64,000 nucleotides of DNA. Origin: Acanthopleura granulata. Taxonomy: Eukaryota; Mollusca; Polyplacophora; Chitonida; Chitonidae. The DNA lies in contig JABBOT010000003.1 of assembly GCA_016165875.1 (NCBI GenBank), forward strand, positions 23,330,441-23,394,440, in the 5' to 3' direction. The first letter of the stretch is position 1; the number at the start of each line of letters is the position of its first letter. The notes under the pieces are model-generated. The model made no database searches and was not told the DNA's origin. It worked only from the letters and a program-made list of their open reading frames with translations. Made by a program: the position numbers and the translations under genes. Shown in pieces: positions 35,646 to 50,200 of this stretch.

Positions 35646-38600
35646 GTAAGTCATTGTTTTCCTTTTAACCCCAGCCACTACTAACTTTGTGCCTCAGTAA
35701 CTGTGTAACTTAGAAACTTAGAGCTAAACTCATCCTGGAACATCAGTACTAAGCTCCAACATACATGCACCAGTACTAGAGGTGACAAAAAATCAAGATA
35801 CATCTGCCCAATTTTAATGCGCAGATTCTGACTTCTTCCATACAAATTAATATAATCCTTTGCAGTCATCTTGATTGTCAGTGATTTTATAAATCCCTTC
35901 ACATTCAAAAGAAATAAAATGGTAGTTTAAAGTGAAAGACTACACAAAAAAGTTATTGTAAGTGAAAGGACCATTGAAAGCTGTACCTGAAAGTATCTTC
36001 ACTATTTTTTTTGGATTTTTTTCACCAAATTAAATGAAATCAAATGTTTTGATTGTATGTTGGGTTTTATGGGCCATATTGATAATGTGGTTTTCAGTGA
36101 CGTCACGCTTACTATTCTCTGGCCCTACAGCAGAATTTTAATGTCATGTTAGCTCTCCGTGCACATGAACACATCACTCATACAGAGCTAAACGTGAAGA
36201 TATAACAAACATTTGATATAAATAAGCTTCGGCGATCTTAAATTTACTTGTGCTTTAAAATTTACTAATATTTATTAAAGTAGTTTGTTTGGTACACACA
36301 AATGATTACCATGTTTATTTTGCACTGTTTGTCTTATTGTATTCAGCATATATTCGTGTACATTAATGACTGTTCTGTTATTTATCTTGTGTGAGAATAT
36401 GTTAACAGATATATAGATAACTAGTTAGGAGTGATATTTTTATACAAGTGTTTGCTATCTGCTTGTAACAAACCAGCGTTGTGGTTGGTGTAAGTACTGG
36501 TATACAGGTAGTACAAACTACAGTTGTGGTGTGCTCCATGCACTCTCTCTGCACCACTTCCTGACCACAAGGGCTGTGTGCTGGGATGAAAGAGGGTCAG
36601 AGGTAGAACATATCCTCTCTTGGATTGAGCCCTGGCCTCTGACCCATATAACAGGGCTTCTGAACAGCTGATTTGAACCAGAGCTCTCTGGGTCCACTGT
36701 AATGAAACTTAGTAAATCACTTTTTTGTAACTTTCCTTGTAAATCACATTATCTTATGGAGCCATAACTGAGGTGATGACTTGTTTCACAAGAGTTTTGA
36801 AAAAAGTTGTAGTTTTGTGAAAGAAAAAATAAATGTTAAAAAATAAAATTTAGTGACTAGTTTGTTGGCAGTCACTTTTGTTAGAAGATAGTTTTATCAG
36901 AATGCTGCTGTCTTTCTTCATTTAATAGCTTAATTACAGACTTGCAGCCCTTTTTCATTCACACAAGCTCCAGCAATATGGAGACAGATTAGTTCACAGT
37001 CAATTATGTAATTACGGACCCCCCACTGTGGACAGGTAGGAAGGACTTAAGGTATCACTCTGAGTGATTTTGGAACAGGGAACTCAGATTAAAGGCTAAT
37101 TATGATGAACTAATTGAGAGGAAGTGGGGCTATTGTGTTAGAAAATCTGGGGGTCAGGTGTACACCCTGATCAGCCTGTCTGGTGGGAGATGGTGGGTGC
37201 TTGAGCCAATCTGCCCTCCCCCTGGGTTTGGTGATGTCACCCACTACTGGACAATATCACCACTATAGCTGTCAGGCTGATGGGCTGCCAGTTAGACATG
37301 CCAGCACACTAACAATCGCCAGTATGCCATTGTTCCCCTACACAGCCTTAGCTGGAGTTTACCAACAGAAAGTCATAACCCTCAGTTCTCCTGGCTGAAA
37401 GATGGCAGAAAAGCCGAGCTGGCAGGCAACAGGGGCAAGGGTTGAAAGAGTCCTGCTGACTTGTCATAGAGATAACTTTTACCTGAATGGAAATAATTCC
37501 ACTTAAGTTCCCCCTTAATTACTTCATAAGGCTAAATCTTCAACTTTTTTGTGAGATGTTTAGAAGTAGTATTGATGGTAGGAGGTTCTTGCAGCTGACC
37601 TCTTACAATGCCTAATTGTGATGTAGGGAACTCAGACTAAGTGAGGAATACCTCTGTCTGGAACTGTGTCAACAGTGCAACTTCTCATTTTATATATGGT
37701 TTTGTGTTAAATAATACTAGGCTGTCCCACCACTATACATCATGTATGTACAACACTCACAAGTACATAGTTCAACTGTACATTGAATGTTTGCAGATGT
37801 AAGTGATACTTTCGGACAACGATTCATGTTTAATATAATAATTTTGTTATAATGTTTTTGTTGATACATATGTTAAAACATTTCCATTGAAGACCATGGG
37901 AAGGTTGCAAATAATGTGTGTATGTTGCGTTGAGTATGTGTACAGGTGGAAGCTTCTCCAAGACTTTGCCAGGTGTTATGGTTTGCTGAGTTCTACACCA
38001 GTGCTATATTTCTCTCTCAAATGTCACCCATGCAAAAAAAAATTGTTAGGAAAATCTGAATTTGGTGTGTGTGATATTTTATTTTGAATGAAATTCAGAT
38101 TAGTGACATGGTAACTGGAGTTCTGTATCAGTCCTGGGAAAGTTGGATGTTTGTTTATATATGACCTCATGACTTTGACATTTGCGTGTGTCCTCATTCT
38201 GTATTAAGTTAACATGTTGAACTAGATGGACCACACAAATTAGTGGGGCCAAGTCATAGGATTTAAGTTTTGCCTGAGGGGAATCTGTTATTGTGTAACT
38301 AAATATAACCCCACTAAAGGACATCCATGTTGTGATCAAACAAAACCGCCACAAAAATGACATCTCTATTAAAATGGTAACTGTATGTGAGGTTAAATGG
38401 CATTTGGTGTAAGCCATTACACAATATTCCCGTGACTTAGGACATGTATTTCCCAAGTCATGTGCTTGTTACCGTTGTTTAGTCATCATCTTGTAGTTAA
38501 CACACTGTGGAAATTCAGAGGTGGAATCATTGACCTCAGCCTGTGATTTTGGGGAACTTCATGGGGAAGTTTTAGGGGAAAGTTTGGTTGGGTTGTGATT

Positions 38601-40555
38601 AGGGACCTTTGGTATTGTTCAGTGCACAGAGCAGCTGCTAGGGAGCCCCATATGGTATCCCTTACCCTGGGACTTGTCACTCTGTCCTGGGGCTATGACT
38701 CAGACTCTAACTAAACAACTGATCTGGGTTATGAGGCAAACTTCACCACTCTGCCATTTAATAGCCAGCCCATGCCCGAGTCAGAGTGCATTAGAATGGC
38801 ACCTTTCACACACGTGAGAATAGAAATTCAAACTGTAACCATTACAGATGTCACAGAAATTGTTACCTACACCTCTACAGGCTGTCAGAAAGAACAAATT
38901 TGCCTGTCAACACCAAGCGGGAATATTAAGGTCTTCAGCTTTGTATGGTACCGATATTGGTTTGTATCACATTTCAGTTGAAAACTCTGAAAAGTACTTG
39001 TAGTTACTCCAAATGTTACAGGGAAGAAGAAAACAGTTGCAGGTGTCCAAATGCATGAGTCATAGGTTGTTAACCAGTTTAAGGTTTCTGTACATAGGTA
39101 ATGAGAGGTTCACCATACTGCATTTCTGTACTTACAGTCCGAACCATAATGGATAATTAATCTTCTCAGGTTTGAACCAGAGCAGGAAAATTTCTGTATA
39201 AATGGGCCACTTTGTCCAAAACAGTTTTGGGTGATGCATTTGTCTGATCTCATACCTGTCATAAAACATAAAAAATTGCAAACTGTTAGATAATGTCAAA
39301 CACGTCTAGCACTTCCTGGATCTTGTGGTTTTGTTTGCCAAAATGAAGTTGGTGTAAATATCACTGACTTGATATGGAGATAGGTTATCCTAGTTCTGGA
39401 GGACCAGCAGTTGAGGGCCAGGGGAGTCATTGGGCAGTCTTAGTGTCCTACTATAGCCCTAGCTGGCTTAGATTTTATGTCAATAGAACTTTGCCCCTGT
39501 GGCCTTCTTGTAGCACCCCACTCCTCCAGGGCCTCAACCCCATCTCCACCCTTGTTCACTCATTCACAGGTAACTTAAGTGGTTTTCTGAATGGAAGTCT
39601 GTGGACTACATCTTGGTGTCGGCCTAGCCTTATCAGTTTGTCCCCTCTGGGCCCAGGCTATTCTACTTGAAGGTTCATTCATAATCTTCTACTTGCTGTA
39701 GTCAGCCCAAAACTTTAACCAGGACTCGTTCTAAAAGACGTTAAACATTCTTTTATCAACTCATACACAGGATGTTGAATGGTGACAATCCTGGAGCAAA
39801 TTAGCCAAAGTAGGCTATAAAACTTCAATAGAGTAAAATATTAAGATGTTATCTGGAAAAATTAGCTGATTTGAGGGTTTGATTTTTCAGGGTAATTATG
39901 ATGTCCCACTTGGGTGTCTGAGACTCAGTGTTTTGCCATTGATACTGCCTACCTTAGCAGGTGTGTACACTAGCCTGCCATAGTTCATTCATACAGTCAG
40001 CACACACTAGAGTGCCCCGCTTTCTTAGAACTGTGAAATATTCTTATTTTGTTTGGGGAGGTAGTGAAAGTACAGAAAGAACTAGGCTATGTGTGTCGTA
40101 TCCGGCTTTTAAAAGAGAAAATCATCTTGATGTGTCACCTTCTCTTGAAGCTTTTACTAACTGTTCATACCTGAAAGACTTTGTTCACCGAAATATGTGG
40201 ACATTAAACGCGCATTTAAAAAGATTGCTTCGTCAGAAATCAGCGTTTTGGCCTTACATTTACCTTTGATTTTCTGTGATCAGGTTTCTGAAAGCTTAGT
40301 TATTGATTGATCTAGTATTATTATGGAGTTGCATACATTTATGAACAAGATTGCTTAACAAAGAAGCAGTATTTTTAGATGAAGTTGCCTTGATTTGTTC
40401 CCCCTTTTTTGTTATAGGCAGCTGTATGTTGTGCTAAGTAACCTACATAAGTAATTCATTTATCAACTTATGTATAGGGTAGCTATATATAGATTGGGTC
40501 TCAGCAACAGCCTCTAGAGGCTGAATAACAACAAGGCAGTGTAAAACTGGCTCAG

Positions 40556-40588
40556 TGGTGGGGGGGGGGGTAGGATGGGGAGGGGGGG
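40556..40588 (+). repeat. G-run cluster, possible G-quadruplex
   Basis: A run of at least ten G is followed by GGGG and GGGGGGG within about 33 bases. This fits a G-quadruplex pattern on plus. Its role is unknown, and it may be simple-sequence noise. Confidence 0.6.
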
Positions 40589-43500
40589 CTTTGGAGAAGG
40601 ATCATAAGAAGCACTGCCTATCTCATGGTACTGTTTACAGGATCTGTGCCAAGTCTGTGTGATAAACATGTAGGAGGTAGCACTGGCTGAGGGGACTGGA
40701 AACCCCTTGCTTACAGTGGAATATGGTTCACATGTAGGTGCCAATTAGATATAAAACATCAGGACAGACGGTGAAGGCTGCCCAGAGCTGCCTGTTCTAT
40801 CCACAGATAACTCTGTGTTCATGCCATCTGAAACCCTGCTTGCTCGCCAATAAGCATGTTGAAGCCTTGTTGACTATAGATGTGTGTATATTTACTTAGC
40901 CTCTCATTACAAGTAAATATAAAGATGAAGGCTTATGGTGTCAGATTAAATTGTGACTTGAAAAGCTGATGTTGTACAAGCCTTATGGGGTTGAGGTCAG
41001 TTTTGGGAGCACCTGCACTAGGGTAATTTGTAGTAGTCGTGCTTGTGTGGTTTCCAGAGCTCTCACTTGAGGTTTGGTGCTCATTGTCAGTGGGCACTTG
41101 GTGACCAAGAGCTTTATGATGCTCTTCTGGCCGTTAACCCAGTCTGAGGTTTGTTGAAGACCACTTGTCTTCTACTGATGCAGTTAATTAATCAGTCAAT
41201 CAGTATGATGTGCCCATCTGTATCCATCGTATCCATCGTATGTGCGGAAGTTTGTCAGTAAGGTGCCAAAGGTCATTGGCATATCCCGACCACTCCTATT
41301 CACTGAACTGCAATATTATGCAATGGCTTCACCCTGCATTCTGAAAGAGGAATCCAAAATCTTCAGATAAGTCGACATAATGATTTTGTCATTCTGATTT
41401 CGCTGTGATTTTATTTATTTTTGTTCGTTGTCATTTTTGTTCTGTGGAATATTCATTCAAGTGCGCAATGGATGCAGCTATGGGTTTACTAAAACATATT
41501 AATTAATAGTGAGGAATCATTGCTTTGGATGCAGATCAGTGTAAGGCGGGCATTGAAGGTTCAATAAAAGTCAAAGGTTTCCTCATAAAGTCTGTTGTAA
41601 TTTTAATGCCAGACGCCAGTTAAGTCGCTTCAGCTCTGACTTGCTTGTTGGGACAACAAAGCCCCTGGACAAAGCAAGCTTGCAGCAGGTTAACGCGAAT
41701 TTAGGGAATGGATTTGGATTTGCTGCGCTACCCCTAAGAAAATTCCGTGAGGCGTTGCTGATCTGCATTTGTGTACAAGCTGCTTTGTTTAAGGGAGGGA
41801 TTGTTTACCCTCAAATACCGCTGTATAGATTTTTTTAGCGCAGAACCGTTAGGGTTTAGCGATATCTTCGATTGCTAGCTCTTTTGCTGGTCTGGTTTTT
41901 CTCACAGTATTATCAAAGGGCAGGGTAGCATTCTCCTAAAGGGTGTTGTAAATTTGATGTAGCGTTGACCACTCTGGTGGCTGGACCCACATTGTTTGAG
42001 AAAGGTAGAGTCTAGCCATTAACAGATTTATTCACTACAACTTTGGCTTTGTAAAGTACTGTGCTAAATCACAAGGGAACTACCCATTTTTTCCAGGAAT
42101 AAAAATTTATTTCCAAAAAATTAAAATGTATAAATTTCAGAAGAAGACTTTTATGTCCATGATATGGATTTTAATTTATTTAGTCCATCCTGAACTCATT
42201 CTTGTGTATTTCACAAACACTGATGTTTGTCCAAGGTCTGATACAAGAAAGCATTGTTTTCTGATGCAACAAGAATAATTCAGGGAGATTCTAAGTGTGT
42301 GGAGGAGTGTAGAAAATGCAGAAATAAAATATTTTGGATGCCACTTGTTGTTAAGAGATTTTCAATTTAATGGTGTCTTGGTAAAAACAAGCACTTGACC
42401 CTGATGCTCAAGTTGTTTTGGGATCAATCATTATGAGTGGGATGGGAGAAGGGTAGGAGCTGAAGATTTTAGAGGAGCAGTTGTTATGCGTGCTTTCCTC
42501 TCACTGCCCTCAGCCTAGCCTAGTCTTTAGGGAGTAGATCGTTGGCATTACTGAGTACAGAAAAGCAGCATTAGAAATTCGCCAGCAAAGAAGTTTGGAT
42601 GAAAGTGATTTGAGGTTCATTGTATGTATTAGGATACTCTCGGGTTTGATGCAAAAAGCAGAGTGAAAAAAGACGACCTGACAAAACTGTTGCACCGTTT
42701 ATAAACTAGGTGCCTAAAAGCTGATATTTTTAATGCAATCAGTTATTTTGTTTAATAACTGTAAAAGTCAATGATGACTGAAATATTAAGACATTATATT
42801 CATCCTCCAAAATAGAAATGTAATTGAGAAAGAAACACTTGAAGTTGAAAACTCAATCTTTTGAATCATCCCTGAACTTGTAACTGGAGAGTTCTAAAGA
42901 GGTAAAACATGTTAAGTAGATGTTTTTGCTGCAGTAAAGTTAGGTCCGTAATTAGTCGTGTTATACAGTAATGGAATACTTTCTACCAGTAGTCAAGTGG
43001 TGGTAGGAAACGGTAGAGGGTTGATTTCCTGTGTTACTATCAGAGCTGGCCAGTCTGAAGGTTAAGGCGGGCTGTAAGTGTATGCGATATGGGGGAGCAG
43101 CGGAGGTGGTGGTGACACTGTCAGTGTGTAGCATTAGGCCACAGTTATCTGTTTTGCCCCAATCACAGATATTGTTGTTGGGGTATAAGATACATGTATC
43201 CTTGCAGATAAAGGTGTTAGTTTTCACAGAAAATGAAAAAGAAAATAAAAAGATCACTTTAATTCATTGTTAGTGTTCAAAAAACAAAAAAAAAACAAAA
43301 CAAAAAAAAACATCATGTTTTCACCAGAAACAACCTGTGCAAAACTGTTGTGTAACATCACATGTAATAAATAAGTAAGTACATGTACTCAATTTGAATA
43401 ATAATCAATGGCCCAAGACTTGTAGTTTCAGTATACTATTTTGAGGAATTATGTAGGCATGACTTGTATCAGTCTATTAGAGACAGTAATGTAAAGGAGA

Positions 43501-45814
43501 TTGGAAGTTGGTTTGTATGCTTTTTTTTTTAAATTTCTTCGTTTTGGGAGGGAGGGCTTTTTTAAAAATTATTTTACTATTTCATGTGTTAAGGATATTT
43601 GCACCTTTCTATTCTGCCACTTGATTATTGTTTGTTGTTAAATTCTCCCAGCTTTTCTTGTTTGTCTGACTCTTTTTTTGTTTCCCTTTTCTCTGAATCC
43701 TCTGGTATGGAAAGCAGGTCATACATCACTGGGTCAGTGTTCAAGCTCTTCTGAACTGGATCAGTTTATTACTATTTTTAAAGCTTAAACTTAATTCTGC
43801 TACTGAAACTGTTGTGGCATGAGGCAGTAAATACTGTGGCAAAAGGTCACTGTTTGACAGGTCATTTCTGAAAGGTACCTGCATAATTGACAAATAGGGT
43901 GTTAACACATTAAGCTGCCTTAATTTGGCTCTATTACCTATGTAATTAATATGTTGAATGTTAACAAGATGGCTTGAGCAAATTGACACCTGGTGAATGT
44001 AATCAATGCGACAACTCTGCTCCTGGTATGACAGCTTTAGCCAGCATTTAAGGCTGATGCTGGATCAAAGCGAACAAGTCAGTATGCTTGGGGCTTCCTT
44101 AAGTGATGTGATTGGTTAATTTCTGTTCCATTTTTGGGATGTGATATAAGGCATGATGGTTCACTGATCAGCCAACCAGACATAATGCATGTAACTTTTT
44201 TTTTACTTTATTAATGATAAACAAAATAATGTCCTGCCACATACGGTGAAGGCCATCCTGAGGAAACTGTTTGTTAGGCGTAACCAGAACCTATGAGAAA
44301 GTCAGTAAGGAATTTTTATATTATTCTGGCTCTTGCGAAAGACAGGGATTTTAAAGAAATTACCATGGGGAGAGAAATAAAAGAAAAGTTTGATCAGAAT
44401 ATCAATAAAAATGCTGTAAGTAGGGCCCTTTTGGAAGGGTCGGTCAAGTCACACCCAAGGAACACATTTTTTGAGAATGACGCAGTATTTAATAATTTAC
44501 AATCAGTACATGTACAGCTAAATCTTTATAATATAAATGAAATAAACCATTGAGGAGAGAAGTGGGTTAATAATGATGGTCACTGTGACTGGACTCATTT
44601 TCTCAGGCATGTGACACTGTTCCACTGTGTAAACAGGGGCTTATGGTGTACCTGGTACTTGCACCACAATGACTTCTGCCCTATTGCTTTAGTCTTTTCA
44701 TCTTCAATTAATTGAGCTGACTGAAAAAAAAAATGTCTTTCTGATTGCCAATGGTGTTTTTGGTATGTAGTGACTTCCTGTCAGCATAGGTATGACACAG
44801 ACGTTTGTTGTGATATGGGATGATTGTAGTTGTGGACGCTCCGGTGTTAGTTATGTGGGTATGAAGAGATCCAAAGACAAATGTATCACAGGGGTGTTAC
44901 GTAAAACGTGACCTAAAACAGGTTTCACAAATTTAAGGTAAAATGGTATGATTATGTTTTTACGGTTGTGCAAATCGCAATTATGGAGACCTAAGGTAAC
45001 CTCTATGGCAGCCTCTATAGGTTTCCTTGGTGTAAATGTACTTTCGGAAACTCAGACAGAATAAATATTCTCAAATGTGAATGTTTTCAAATCTGAATGA
45101 AAGCATTGTTTTGTTTTTTTTTAAGCTAGAAAGCAATGCATTAGTTGCATATAAGTACAAAAAGTCAATAAATTCTGTACCACAACCTGTTAATCTCATA
45201 ACATTATTTCTGTGAGTCAGTGTTTTGGTGGTCGGTTTTCTATTGAACCAGACATTTGTGGCTGGCTCCCATCTGTGTTTTGTTGAGTAGTTTTCCACAC
45301 ATTTTGTATCAGGTTATCTGCATAACCTGACTATAGTTCATCTAGATGGACTCAAGGTGTTATTGCAAAATTCTGACATTCATCACAACTGTGACAGTCC
45401 ATCACCTATACTAAAAAAAATATCACCGCAGATTTCCGAACTTGAAGTCGATGGAACTTCAACACACCTGCTTTACTCATTTCAGTGTCATTTTCCAATT
45501 GAATCTTCAATCCTGTTTCCTTAATTTACCACTTGTACTGATGAAACTAATCAACTCACAATGTTGTGGTCACATTACCTTTGAGAACTTCAAACGTACC
45601 AAATGGTTCACCCTTGGAAGCCATTTTGAGAAGTCTCATAATCTACTCTTGATCCTGAAATGTAATACAGTTCTGGTATCAAAAACATCTTGAAAACTGT
45701 AACGTTTTCATTGCTGTTTGTAGTTTCCACTCCAAGTCTACATGACTGGATTCAGCACATCTGAATTTTTGTTGTGCTGAAAAACGGTACATTATAATGA
45801 CAATAAACTCTGAT

Positions 45815-45985
45815 CATGATACGCCAACCCTCCGGCCATCATCCGCGGAAGATGGCCAGACTATCACGTCACCATCTGCAGATGATGGCCAGAGGATCAC
45901 GTCACCATGGTGATTCTCTGGCCATCATCCATGGAGAGAGGGGAACCTGATCAGCGTATGGTCGGCTGATGGTCAGCGTATCATG
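45815..45985. repeat. Nested inverted-repeat (hairpin) element
   Basis: The outer arms CATGATACGC (45815-45824) and GCGTATCATG (45976-45985) are perfect inverted repeats. Inside, GATGATGGCCAGAG (45881-45894) pairs with CTCTGGCCATCATC (45916-45929) around a 12-bp palindrome TCACCATGGTGA (45902-45913). A further pair is GGCCATC (45834-45840) and GATGGCC (45851-45857). The sequence is GC-richer than its surroundings. It could be a small foldback or MITE-like transposon or a structured RNA. Confidence 0.8.
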
Positions 45986-47159
45986 GGCTGAGCCTCCACG
46001 TATCCTTGGACCATGATGGACGTAGGACTGAAGGTTAGAATCTGACTGTACTGTATAATGAATACCTTCGAATACATAAGTATATGTATTTCATTTAAAC
46101 ATTATGCCAGTTGCTGATAACAATGAACTTAATTCAAATAGCCATTTTATATTCATGTACATCTGATGCATATTTTTATAGTATGTTAACTGGTCGACAC
46201 CCATAATCATTAACCTAGAATCTGGTTATTTTGCTTCATAGCTGTCGAACATTAAGCCATCATTAGGTGGTGCAGCATGTATAAAAAGATTGTCTCCAGA
46301 GGGCGCTATTGTATTAGTGACCTGTATTAGATCATCACACCTGCTCAATCAAAATACAGTGTTCGTACTCCTGTAGTCTGATGCATATTTATCAGTGTCA
46401 TCAACCCAGCCGGTGAACTTGCAAATTGCTCTGAAGACGTGGGTAAAAATAACTGACTTGAGCAGTGGTATATTCCCATAGTTGACCGGTGATATCATTG
46501 AGCAGCGAAGCTGTATTCTGCACTACATTGCCGAATTCATCAAGGACCATGTTGTGTGATGATTGGCAGAGTCTTGTAGCTCCACATGCCATCAGGTATC
46601 AACCCTCCCTCATCCAGGCTTATGCAATAAATCATAACTGCATGAGCCCCGGCTTGATGGCAATCTTTCCTTCACAAGCAGATAAGGTATAACAAGGGTG
46701 GGGGTGGTTCTATTTCCATCACACAAACAAAGAGTCTGTCTTCTCTCAGCATAAAAGTACTCTCTGCCCATGTGCCTATGGGCACACAACCTTGTGTGTT
46801 TGTAGTTAACAATCACATCATCTGATAATGGAGTATGCTATAACCCATTAATCTCGTATCATTTAGTGTGAGTCTGTAAAGCTTTAGTGATAGACTTACT
46901 GAATCTAGCTGTATTAAGGGGAATAGATCAGGGACAAAACACAAAAAAAATATTTCTGACTCAATTCAAAATTTACAATTTTATTTTACCTAAAATGCCC
47001 CCCCCCCCAAAGGTGCATGTTTGTAGGCAAATTAATGTCATAAAATACTAATTTTGGTGCTGAAATCAAATTGAGCTATCGAACATATCACATGTGCTAC
47101 ATTGATTCAGTTACATTGTATGTCTCAAAAACTATGAAACTGACTTTGTCAAATTGGAA

Positions 47160-47224
47160 CCAGCAGTTAGTTGTTCATGTCCTTGTGAAGCCAGTAGTTA
47201 GTTGTCCATATCATTGTGAAGCTG
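47160..47224. repeat. Imperfect 31-bp tandem duplication
   Basis: Two neighbouring units share (C)AGTTAGTTGTYCAT, then TTGTGAAGC, with a few substitutions between them. Confidence 0.7.
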
Positions 47225-50200
47225 GTGGCCTCTTCTTTATGAAAAATGTAAGTTTTGAAATGAAACTGCTTTCATGTAAGGCCTTGAATGGCATTCAGTA
47301 ACAGGCATACCTTAATTGAGCTGTGAGCTAAGCTTCATAAACTGATCTTCTGATAAGTGAAAAAAACATGAGTGCACATCTATGTAAGTCAGAGTGAATA
47401 CTTCACTTCCCCTTGACTTAGACACAATGTCGCATTAAGGTGAAAACTATGCCCCATACCCATTTAGACTTTGTGTCTTCAGGCAGATAGAGATTATACC
47501 TTTGTCTGTAATGTCATCTAAACAAAGACATGCTTAGATCTGGCCTTATGAGATGAACATTGGCGTACTGGTAATGCTTGTTGAATCCAGCTCTCTAACT
47601 TATACATATACCCGTTTGACACTACTGTGCTATTGATGGTCTGAAATGAATTTAGGCTAGGAAGAACTGCAGGAAATGATAACCATTTTGTCCTGATATT
47701 GCAGAATATTGGCTTGACTTGGTTTTACTCACAATGCAGATCGTTGTGTTTTGCTAGAGCGGACATTGTACTGCCACAGGCTAATCCTCTATCCTCCTCA
47801 TCAATGACACCTGACAACAATGTACTGTTTGTCACTCCACTGCAAGAAGAGCTATCCATACAGTAGTTGTATCATTTTTATCTGGCTCAATCTAAATTTC
47901 TATATAAAGCAGAAATCTAGAATACAATGAAAATGTGTTTTTATTGCTCATTGATAGATAATGCCATTTTTTTTAATCAGTCCGTCTCATTCTTTGTCAA
48001 GGATTAAAGGCAAGCAGGTAATTATCATTCAGGATTACCATCTTTCCTGGAATGCGAGTTGAAGTTTTCTTTTCATTTTCTCATTTTGAAGAACACAGTT
48101 TAATATCTAAATTACCATCAGATTGATTTCTTTGAAAAATATTGTCAGTCAAGAGTTCTTTCCCTTTCCATATCGATTGGGTTTCCTAACTTCGCTTTGG
48201 TTGCAACAAAATCCAGTGGATTCCCAATCAGTTTTAAAATCTGTATTAGGAGCAAGTTTAGTGCCTGTTAAAAGTTGAAAGAGTGCAAGTTTAAACCTTT
48301 TTTTAAAACCCCTGTGTGTCCTGGTGATTAATGTGGTGGGAATTTCAGGAAAACAAAACCATTTGTCATCTTCGCTATTACTTTTATACATCAGAGGTGT
48401 AAAGATTTTTAAACTGTTGTCATTTTGACGTGACAATAGTTTATCTGTAAACGTGTTTGATATTAAGTTCGCTGTCTTAATTTAGTCACGTAAGTTGTTT
48501 TTTAGGACCAAAAAATAGAACACCAGCAACAAGTTTTCATGTGGTGCATCCATTTTCTGTAGAACTCAGCATTCCATTGTCAGCAGGGTCAAAATAATCG
48601 TCTGGTGTCTCTATTAGCTGTAATTTGAACGTATTGTTTTATGATGATCTCACCAGTGCATTCAGAGAACAAACCAAATGTATACATGTCTTTAGATAAA
48701 CTGCCCAATAGATGCATGTCAGATTGATGCATGGTTTAGTTAAGTGGTCTTTCAGGAGGTATAATGAGCAGTTTTAGTCCCCCGTTGACATTTTGCTGCC
48801 TTGTTTGAGCCATTTGTCGAGCGGTGGATAAGGTCAGATGCTCGTCTCCTATTCTAATGTAATAACTGGTCCATTATACACAAATACAAACAATCATTTC
48901 TCAGAGTCTGCAAATGGCTGCGCTGGAGGTTGTCAGGTAATGCTTATTTTAGCGTAGAGTGGGATGGAGGGGGGGAGGGCGTGGTTGTACTTCTTCATAA
49001 GAAGTACATGTCAAGGGCATTATCGATTGAATTTTTGTTGAAGCAGCAAGTTTTACATTTTGATCTCTTGACTGAAACTTTCTGAAAATTCTCTCTTTAC
49101 AAAACCATAAGTTAATATAGGTTTCGAACATTGGGGTGTGTAAACTTTCGAATTTTGTTTCAGGCACATGTTGGTTTACAAGCACTAAAGAGAGCTCCAC
49201 CCATTGACTTCAGTTCTGGCTTGGTAACACCATAGGTATTAGAATGACAGCTGAATTCCCCATCAGGGCCTCACTGCATGACTTGTAACAATATTAAACT
49301 CTTTTTCTCAAGAACAAATAAACTACTGCAGCAGTCCTTTCAGTGCTTAGACATAAATTCTGATAAAACAATGGGCTCTGTATGATGGAAAAAACCATGA
49401 TAATGTATACACACTTTCCTCTCTCCAGGAGTTGTTAGTTTTTTATGCTCCTAACTCTAAATAGAATCCATCTGTGTGATCTACTTTTTAGGTCTCTTGT
49501 ATAGGTCTACATGAAAACTTCCTCAGAAACAAAGACTGCATCTATAAAAGCTAGGTTTGTGAACCACCTTTAAAGTTCTGTGAGGTAATCTTATGTAAAC
49601 TTTGCAGACTGTACTAAGCAGTCTGGAGTCCACCTTACTTTGTGCACCCCACTTCTAGAGCCTCATTATAAATGCTGACATTTGGCAGTGAAGAACTGGC
49701 TGCTAGGCAACAGGTGTTAAGTTTCAATGGTGCAGGGGATAATGTAGATAAGCTGATAGACCTCAGAGTTGGGGATGAATGAAATCTGGCAGAGTGAAGG
49801 GAGAAGAGATAGCCAGCCACTGGCAGACATACATGAAATTGTACACCCTTACTATATAACCAGTTTCATGAATGAAACACCCGAGGGAAAAAAAAATTTT
49901 ATGAATGAAGTGAAGGGGAAAAAGAGACATGCAGAACAGGTTTTAAGAGATCACGTGGTGCTATAGATCCTTGTCTATGGAGGTTAAAAAGCTCGACTTT
50001 CTCTGTGACAGAAAATTATGAATGAGTAAGCGCTCTGATAAAAATACCTGCTTCAGGAAACTGGTTTTGGTTCAACAAGTGATCATTAAATGTTAAGATA
50101 GAAAGAAAAAAACTGTATGGTAATGAGATGATAAAATATTCAGTGAAAAGCGGCGTCTGAATGCTAATGTTGGGTGGCATCAGTGGAAAACTTTTGTGTT

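Noticed and set aside
44293..44553. 86-aa plus open frame inside the giant intron
   Set aside because: It has no acceptor or donor at sensible places, AT-driven composition and no family resemblance.
46401..46592. 63-aa minus open frame with ordinary amino-acid composition
   Set aside because: It reads like a protein fragment, but no splice sites, neighbouring exons or recognisable family support it. It may be an old transposon remnant.
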